Shown piece after piece: positions 59,324 to 64,000 of a stretch of 64,000 nucleotides of DNA. A model generated the notes under the pieces. It ran no database searches. It saw only the letters and a program-made list of their open reading frames with translations, and was not told where the DNA came from. Origin of the DNA: JBOICV01 sp050740255 (GTDB lineage: Bacteria > Pseudomonadota > Gammaproteobacteria > Nevskiales > JBOICV01); contig JBOICV010000164.1 in assembly GCA_050740255.1 (NCBI GenBank), positions 1-64,000 of the forward strand. The letters run 5' to 3'. The translations under genes and the position numbers were made by a program. Each line of letters begins with the position of its first letter. Positions within the stretch are counted from its first letter, which is position 1.

Positions 59324-59596
59324 TCATTCTTTGTCGCGTCCTTGCTGAGAGCGCTCCAGGACGGCGAGTTGTTTTTCCAGCTTGTCCAGTTTGGCGCGGG
59401 TGCGCTTCAGTACTTCCTGCTGCACCTCGAACTCCTCGCGGCCGACGAGTTCCAGCCGGCTGAGCTGGCTTTGCAGCAGCGCACGAAAATTACGTTCCAG
59501 CTCCGCGCGTAAATCCTTGAGACCCGGTGGAATCAGTTGACCCAGGCGGGCGGCGAGATCTTCAACCAATTGGGCGTTGGGTTTGCGCTGGGTCAT
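59324..59596 (-). CDS. ubiK: UbiK family ubiquinone biosynthesis accessory factor
   Basis: A 90-residue protein. The helical coiled-coil LKDLRAELERNFRALLQSQL-SRLELVGREEFEVQQEVLKR is the UbiK/YqiC signature. UbiK helps the aerobic ubiquinone complex with UbiJ and trimerises. The basic N-terminus (TQRKPN) and charged tail are as usual. It lies divergently before glnK, with the nitrogen-control region between. Confidence 0.92.
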   Translation of the reverse strand: MTQRKPNAQLVEDLAARLGQLIPPGLKDLRAELERNFRALLQSQLSRLELVGREEFEVQQEVLKRTRAKLDKLEKQLAVLERSQQGRDKE

Positions 59597-59669
59597 GTGG
59601 TGATGGGGGCTGGCTGAGCGAATTCAGCGCAGACACTAACCAAGCCCCGGCACACTCGCAATGCCATGC

Positions 59670-59690
59670 TGCGCACCAATGTGGTGCGCA
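59670..59690. promoter_or_regulatory. NtrC binding site upstream of glnK
   Basis: A palindrome with 9-base arms TGCGCACCA and TGGTGCGCA around ATG. Its core GCACC-N5-GGTGC fits the NtrC consensus fully. A weaker site GCTCATTGTCGGTGC follows at 59706-59720. Both stand 45-95 bases ahead of the sigma-54 promoter, the right range for an enhancer. Confidence 0.85.
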
Positions 59691-59748
59691 TAGCTGGTGC
59701 GCCATGCTCATTGTCGGTGCGCGGCCCGAGAAACAGCTACTCCTGCCT

Positions 59749-59764
59749 TGGCACAGGAAGTGCT
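59749..59764 (+). promoter_or_regulatory. Sigma-54 (-24/-12) promoter of glnK-amtB
   Basis: TGGCACAGGAAGTGCT matches TGGCAC-N5-TGCW with GG and GC 10 bases apart. Transcription should begin near 59775, 68 bases before the glnK ATG. It is the best-supported nitrogen-regulated promoter in the window because of the NtrC site upstream. Confidence 0.85.
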
Positions 59765-59842
59765 TTACCCCCTTTGCGCTTTCGGGACGCCCGGCACTTG
59801 GGCCCCAGAAGATTCAGGAGCCCAAATCTAAGGAGTCAAGGC

Positions 59843-60181
59843 ATGAAACTCATTGCAGCCATCATCAAGCCTTTCAAGCTGGACGAGGTGCGCGAAGCAC
59901 TCTCGGAAATCGGCGTGCAGGGCATCACCGTCACTGAAGTAAAAGGTTTCGGGCGCCAGAAAGGCCATACCGAACTCTACCGCGGCGCCGAATACGTCGT
60001 GGACTTCCTGCCGAAGGTCAAGATCGAAGTCGCGCTGGACGACGGATTGGTCGAGCGCGCCATCGAAGCGATCACCAAAGCCGCGCATACCGGCAAGATT
60101 GGCGACGGCAAGATTTTCCTCACCAGCCTCGATCAAGCCATCCGCATCCGTACCGGTGAAACCGGCAAAGACGCGCTCTAG
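59843..60181 (+). CDS. glnK: PII signal protein GlnK (first copy)
   Basis: A 112-residue PII protein. It starts MKLIAAIIKPFKLDEVREAL, the T-loop has Tyr51 for uridylylation (GHTELYRGAEYVVDF), and the B-loop is HTGKIGDGKIF. PII senses 2-oxoglutarate, ATP/ADP and glutamine and blocks AmtB when nitrogen is plentiful. AAGGAG fixes the start. Followed by amtB after 26 bases. The second copy (62090) differs mainly between residues 59 and 98. Confidence 0.97.
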   Translation: MKLIAAIIKPFKLDEVREALSEIGVQGITVTEVKGFGRQKGHTELYRGAEYVVDFLPKVKIEVALDDGLVERAIEAITKAAHTGKIGDGKIFLTSLDQAIRIRTGETGKDAL

Positions 60182-60207
60182 ATTTCTTACCAGGGGAGAG
60201 AGTTGTC

Positions 60208-61923
60208 ATGATCCGTAAACTATTACTTGTTTCGCTGCTCGCTGTGTGTGCGGGCGCAAGCTATGCCGAAGTCGCGCCGGAAGCGGCGGCTGCGTTGGCG
60301 GCCGAGCAGGCGCGGCTCGCACAGGCCGAGGAGCCCGCCGCAGAACCGGCTCCAGCGATGGAGCCGGAGCCTGCGCCCGCGCCGAAGCCGGCAGCGAAAC
60401 CGGCCGCGAAGGCAAAACCGGCGCCGCGGGCCGCGGCTGTCAACACGCAGCAGGTAACCAATATCGCCACCGAAGTCGCCGAGCGCGTGGCGGCTGAAGC
60501 GGTGGCCAAGGCACTGGCCGACGCGGAAGCCGCCAAGCAAGCTGCGGAAGAAGCGGCGGTAGCCGAAGCTGCACCGGCGGAGGAAGCGCCAAAAGCCCCC
60601 GTTTACAACGAGGGCAACGTCAGCTGGATGCTAACGGCGACCGCTTTCGTGCTGTTGATGTCAATCCCAGGCTTGGCCTTGTTCTACGGCGGCATGGTGC
60701 GCACCAAGAACATGCTGTCCACGCTGATGCAGATCTTCACGATTTTCTGCGTGATCTCGATCTTGTGGGTGATCTACGGCTATAGCGTGGCCTTCTCCAA
60801 CGGCAATCCCTTCTTCGGCGGATTCAGCAAGCTGCTGCTGGCGGGTGTGGTTTACGATGCGAACGGTTTCTTCGTGCCGACCGCGACTTTCAGCAAAGGC
60901 GTGTTGATCCCGGAACTGATCTTCGCGATGTTCCAGCTCACCTTCGCCGCGATCACGGTTTGCCTGGTCGCCGGCGGTTTCGCCGAGCGCATGAAATTCT
61001 CCGCGGTGCTGCTGTTCTCGGTGATCTGGTTCACCTTCTCCTACCTGCCGATGGCGCATATGGTCTGGTGGTGGCCGGGGCCGGACGCCTACACTTCGGC
61101 TGAAGTGGTCGCCGAAATGAACGCGACCGCAGGCTGGCTGTGGCAGATGGGCGCGCTCGACTTCGCCGGCGGCACGGTGGTGCACATCAACGCCGGTGTC
61201 GCGGGTCTGGTGGCGGCGCTGTTCGTCGGCAAGCGTCTGGGTTACGGCAAGATACCCATGCCGCCGCACAGCCTGACGATGAGCATGCTCGGCGCGTCCC
61301 TGTTGTGGTTCGGCTGGTTCGGCTTCAACGCCGGCTCCAACCTCGAAGCCAATGGCTACGCGGTACTGGCCTTCGCCAACACGCTGTTCGCCACTGCGGT
61401 CGCGGCGGTGACCTGGCTGCTGGCCGAGTGGATCGTCAAGGGCAAGCCCTCGCTGCTGGGCATCATCTCCGGCGCCGTCGCCGGCCTGGTCGGCATCACG
61501 CCGGCCTGCGGCTTCGTCGGCATAGAAGGCGCGCTCGTCATAGGCCTGTCCGCCGGCTTGCTGTGCTTCGTGGCCGTAACCTTCATCAAGAAGATGCTCG
61601 GTTACGACGATGCGCTGGATGCCTTCGGCGTACATGCCATCGGCGGCATGGTTGGCGCGATTCTGACCGGCGTGTTCGTCAACCCGAAGCTGGGCGGCGC
61701 CGGTTATGTGACTGACGGCTGGCTGGTGCCGACCTTCGGCTACGACTCCGCGCAAATCATGATTCAGGTGAAGGCGGCGGCGGTCGCGGCGGTCTGGAGC
61801 GCGGTCGTCAGCTCGGTGGCGCTGTTGCTCATCAAGTTCACCATCGGTCTGCGCCCGAGCGAAGAGTCCGAACGCGAGGGCCTGGACATCGCCGAGCATG
61901 GTGAAACCGCCTACAACTACTAA
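60208..61923 (+). CDS. amtB: Ammonium transporter AmtB with an N-terminal extension (first copy)
   Basis: A 571-residue protein. After a signal peptide (MIRKLLLVSLLAVCAGASYA) come about 110 residues of alanine, proline and glutamate-rich sequence. They end in a helical stretch (VAERVAAEAVAKALADAEAA). The 11-helix channel starts near residue 133 (VSWMLTATAFVLLMSIPGLA). The twin histidines are in GGTVVHINAGVAG and FGVHAIGGMVGA. Most AmtB proteins lack such an extension; it would sit in the periplasm. Operon with glnK, closed by the terminator at 61963. Confidence 0.96.
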   Translation: MIRKLLLVSLLAVCAGASYAEVAPEAAAALAAEQARLAQAEEPAAEPAPAMEPEPAPAPKPAAKPAAKAKPAPRAAAVNTQQVTNIATEVAERVAAEAVAKALADAEAAKQAAEEAAVAEAAPAEEAPKAPVYNEGNVSWMLTATAFVLLMSIPGLALFYGGMVRTKNMLSTLMQIFTIFCVISILWVIYGYSVAFSNGNPFFGGFSKLLLAGVVYDANGFFVPTATFSKGVLIPELIFAMFQLTFAAITVCLVAGGFAERMKFSAVLLFSVIWFTFSYLPMAHMVWWWPGPDAYTSAEVVAEMNATAGWLWQMGALDFAGGTVVHINAGVAGLVAALFVGKRLGYGKIPMPPHSLTMSMLGASLLWFGWFGFNAGSNLEANGYAVLAFANTLFATAVAAVTWLLAEWIVKGKPSLLGIISGAVAGLVGITPACGFVGIEGALVIGLSAGLLCFVAVTFIKKMLGYDDALDAFGVHAIGGMVGAILTGVFVNPKLGGAGYVTDGWLVPTFGYDSAQIMIQVKAAAVAAVWSAVVSSVALLLIKFTIGLRPSEESEREGLDIAEHGETAYNY

Positions 61924-61962
61924 GCTTGCGGATTTACTTGGCCTAGCCAGGCCGGGTCTTCG

Positions 61963-61993
61963 AGGCGCCCCTTCACCGGGGCGCCTTTTTTAT
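61963..61993 (+). terminator. Intrinsic terminator after the first amtB
   Basis: AGGCGCCCC pairs with GGGGCGCCT around TTCACC, then six T. It separates the two glnK-amtB pairs, so the second needs its own promoter. I did not find a good sigma-54 site for it. Confidence 0.92.
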
Positions 61994-62089
61994 TGGCCGC
62001 GATAAACGCTAAGGAACCTAACCCCTTTCCCCTTGCGGAATATCCGGGCTAGACTTGCCGCTCAATCGCTGCCCGTCAGGGAGAAAACC

Positions 62090-62428
62090 ATGAAACTGGT
62101 CACCGCCATCATCAAGCCGTTCAAGCTCGACGACGTGCGCGAAGCGCTGTCGGAAATCGGCGTGCAGGGCATCACCGTCACCGAAGTCAAAGGCTTTGGC
62201 CGGCAAAAAGGCCATACCGAGCTTTACCGCGGCGCCGAATACGTGGTGGATTTCCTGCCCAAGATAAAACTCGAGCTGGCGCTGGTGGACGATATGGTGG
62301 AACGCGCGATCGAGGCGATTTCCAAGGCTGCCTATACCGGCAAGATCGGCGACGGCAAGATATTTGTCATGCCGCTGGAGCAGATCGTCCGTATTAGAAC
62401 AGGCGAGACGGGCAAAGACGCTGTTTAA
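62090..62428 (+). CDS. glnK: PII signal protein GlnK (second copy)
   Basis: A 112-residue PII with Tyr51 and the same T-loop as the first copy. It differs in the B-loop to C-loop part (YTGKIGDGKIFVMPLEQIV). GGGAGAAAACC precedes the ATG. In a separate transcription unit with its own AmtB, with a promoter not resolved; TTGCGG and TAGACT lie near but spacing is poor. Confidence 0.96.
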   Translation: MKLVTAIIKPFKLDDVREALSEIGVQGITVTEVKGFGRQKGHTELYRGAEYVVDFLPKIKLELALVDDMVERAIEAISKAAYTGKIGDGKIFVMPLEQIVRIRTGETGKDAV

Positions 62429-62455
62429 GGCTTCAAGTTCCTGGGGAGGAGAGAA

Positions 62456-63751
62456 ATGAAGACGTGGCTTAGCCGCGCGTGGCTCGTTTGTACGCTCGCC
62501 GTTTTTCCGGGTGTGGCGCTGGCGCAGGAAATTAGCTCCGGCGATACCGCCTGGCTGCTGACCGCCACCGCCCTGGTGCTATTCATGACGCTACCGGGTC
62601 TGGCCTTGTTTTATGGCGGCCTGGTACGCACCAAGAACGTGCTATCCGTGCTGATGCAGTGCTTCGTCATTACCTGCGTCGTCTCCGTGCTATGGGTACT
62701 CTATGGTTACAGCGTCGCCTTCGGCGCGGGTGGCCCTTACTGGGGTGGGTTGTCCAAGGCAATGCTGAACGGCGTGGCCGAAGGCAGCGTCAGCGGCACG
62801 ATTCCCGAAACCGTGTTCTCGATGTTCCAGCTTACCTTCGCCGTCATCACACCCGCGCTGGTGGTCGGCGCCTTCGCCGAGCGCATGAAATTCACCGCGA
62901 TGCTGTTGTTTTCGGTGTTGTGGCTGACATTTGTTTATCTGCCGGTCGCGCACTGGGTCTGGGCGGGCGACGGCTGGCTGTTCAAGAAAGGTCTGCTCGA
63001 TTTCGCCGGCGGCACGGTGGTGCACACCACTTGCGGTGTAGCTGCGCTGTTGTGCGCGCTGGTCATGGGCGCGCGGCGCGGTTTTCCGCAGACCGCAATG
63101 CCGCCGCATAACCTGACCATGACCGTGATGGGCGCCGGCATGCTATGGGTCGGCTGGTTCGGCTTCAACGCCGGCTCGGCGCTCGCCGCCAACGGCAATG
63201 CCGGCATGGCGATGCTGGTGACGCATACTTCTGCGGCAACCGGTGCACTCGCGTGGATGGCGATGGAATGGATTAAATATGGCAAGCCGAGCGTGCTGGG
63301 CGTGGCGACCGGCACGATCGCGGGCCTGGCGACGATTACGCCGGCCTCCGGTTATGTCGGCCCCGGTGGCGCGCTGGTGATCGGACTTGGCGCCGGCGTG
63401 ATTTGTTTCACCGCTACCAATTTCATGAAGCGTGCGCTGAATGTGGACGACTCACTGGACGTATTCCCGGTGCACGGCGTCGGCGGCATGCTCGGCACCA
63501 TCGCGGCGGGCATCTTCGCCTCCACCGAGCTGGGTCTGTTCAGCGGCCAGGGTTATGCCGAGGGCATGAACATGGGCTCGCAGATTATTGTGCAGTTCAC
63601 GGGTGTGGTGGCGGTTGCGCTCTACACCGTGATCCTGACCTTTGTGTTGTTGAAACTCGTCGATTTCACGCTCGGCTTGCGCGTGAGTGCCGAGGAAGAG
63701 ACGCTGGGTCTGGATACTACGCAGCACAACGAGAGCGGTTACGATCTTTGA
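62456..63751 (+). CDS. amtB: Ammonium transporter AmtB (second copy)
   Basis: A 431-residue channel of usual length. A cleaved signal (VFPGVALAQE) precedes the 11 helices beginning TAWLLTATALVLFMTLPGLA. Twin histidines are in GGTVVHTTCGVAAL and VFPVHGVGGMLGT. Core identity with the first copy is high, but the first-copy extension is lacking. The tail ends ...LGLDTTQHNESGYDL. Coupled to the second glnK by 27 bases with GGGGAGGAGAG. Confidence 0.97.
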   Translation: MKTWLSRAWLVCTLAVFPGVALAQEISSGDTAWLLTATALVLFMTLPGLALFYGGLVRTKNVLSVLMQCFVITCVVSVLWVLYGYSVAFGAGGPYWGGLSKAMLNGVAEGSVSGTIPETVFSMFQLTFAVITPALVVGAFAERMKFTAMLLFSVLWLTFVYLPVAHWVWAGDGWLFKKGLLDFAGGTVVHTTCGVAALLCALVMGARRGFPQTAMPPHNLTMTVMGAGMLWVGWFGFNAGSALAANGNAGMAMLVTHTSAATGALAWMAMEWIKYGKPSVLGVATGTIAGLATITPASGYVGPGGALVIGLGAGVICFTATNFMKRALNVDDSLDVFPVHGVGGMLGTIAAGIFASTELGLFSGQGYAEGMNMGSQIIVQFTGVVAVALYTVILTFVLLKLVDFTLGLRVSAEEETLGLDTTQHNESGYDL

Positions 63752-63753
63752 CC

Positions 63754-63822
63754 CCCCTCACTCCAACCCGCTCCCCGCTTGCGGAGAGAGGGAGACGCGC
63801 AGCGCGCGGCGGGTGAGGGGCG
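63754..63822. repeat. Class A palindromic repeat after the second amtB
   Basis: CCCCCCTCACTCCAACCCGC and GGCGGGTGAGGGGC form the outer stem with TTGCGGAGAGAGGG inside. Its right arm overlaps the start of the edge lipoprotein gene. Confidence 0.75.
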
Positions 63823-64000
63823 CTGGCGCGGCATGCGCCGTGCTGCTGGCCGGCTATCTCGCCGGATGCGGTGACGGTTCCTCGACTGTGGCGACCCCGA
63901 GCGCCCGGCCGCCGAGCACAGACTTCAGTCCGCGCTCCTTATACAGCGGCCCCGAGCCACGGCCCGGGCCGGATATTCTCTATGCCGCGCCGGCCAAGGC
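63813..64000 (+). CDS. Lipoprotein, 3' cut by window edge
   Basis: GTG 63813 opens a frame to the window's end. The first 19 residues (VRGAGAACAVLLAGYLAGC) form a lipoprotein signal with lipobox YLAGC. The mature start is GDGSSTVATPSARPPSTDFS, a Ser/Pro-rich linker. The GTG lies within a class A repeat, which gives the start region; no clean ribosome-binding site is near. Identity of the rest is unknown. Confidence 0.5.
   Translation, partial: MRGAGAACAVLLAGYLAGCGDGSSTVATPSARPPSTDFSPRSLYSGPEPRPGPDILYAAPAK

Noticed and set aside
62000..62090. Possible sigma-54 promoter for the second glnK-amtB (CCGGGCTAGACTTGCCG)
   Set aside because: GG and GC are 9 bases apart, not 10, and no NtrC site lies upstream.
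1..64000. CRISPR arrays
   Set aside because: The repeats are isolated palindromic units of several classes with no regular spacer length and no cas genes.

Overview
The window (about 60% G+C, densely packed) reads as chromosome from a free-living gammaproteobacterium. The best support is gene order: polA, then a small-RNA locus, then engB, cytochrome c4 and dsbA, which is the Pseudomonas-type arrangement. A second conserved block is comM, ubiK, glnK and amtB, and lptM sits directly on lysA. TorF-type porins, UbiK and a complete tRNA-Arg agree. The species cannot be named from the sequence. Short palindromic repeats of several classes fill the gaps between genes, and one lies in frame inside polA.

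Layout. 1-8.0 kb: remnant of an IS1595-like element, type II NADH dehydrogenase, EcsC-like and NRDE proteins, a dicarboxylate symporter, a Nudix hydrolase, an esterase, and lptM-lysA. 8.0-12.4 kb: type IV minor pilins (pilE opposite to fimT-pilW-pilX-smORF-pilV), closed by a 168-bp element with inverted ends. 12.4-19.3 kb: polA, a lipoprotein hydrolase, a candidate ErsA/Spot 42-position small RNA with a sigma-E-type promoter, an orphan membrane protein, engB, cytochrome c4, dsbA. 19.3-26.4 kb: an L,D-transpeptidase/TPR pair, then a four-gene operon (histidine phosphatase, TetR, phosphotransferase, SDR) divergent from an enoyl-reductase-like gene across a clear palindromic operator. 26.4-36.7 kb: a seven-gene operon, DUF1302, two DUF1329, Ycf48-like lipoprotein, MMPL transporter and two proteins I cannot assign; it looks like an envelope system for a hydrophobic substrate. 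36.8-42.5 kb: a tyrosine-rich secreted protein, YqhA, tRNA-Arg, cytochrome c5, and four small beta-barrel proteins.

42.5-55.7 kb is a urea/guanidine nitrogen-scavenging locus: ABC transporter, creatininase-family hydrolase, type III glutamine synthetase, NikR-like regulator, two urea-carboxylase-associated proteins, urea (or guanidine) carboxylase, and a divergent allophanate hydrolase of different base composition. 55.7-64 kb: PPK2, a third TorF porin, comM, ubiK, and two tandem glnK-amtB pairs.

Nitrogen control links the right half. I can read -24/-12 (sigma-54) promoters before the urea-locus transporter, the third TorF porin and the first glnK, and the last has a near-ideal NtrC site about 70 bp upstream. 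The carboxylase and allophanate hydrolase would release ammonia, the type III glutamine synthetase could assimilate it, and PII/AmtB would adjust ammonium uptake. The observations most worth testing are the small RNA, the seven-gene DUF1302/DUF1329/MMPL operon, the composition of the urea locus, and the coupled small ORF between pilX and pilV.
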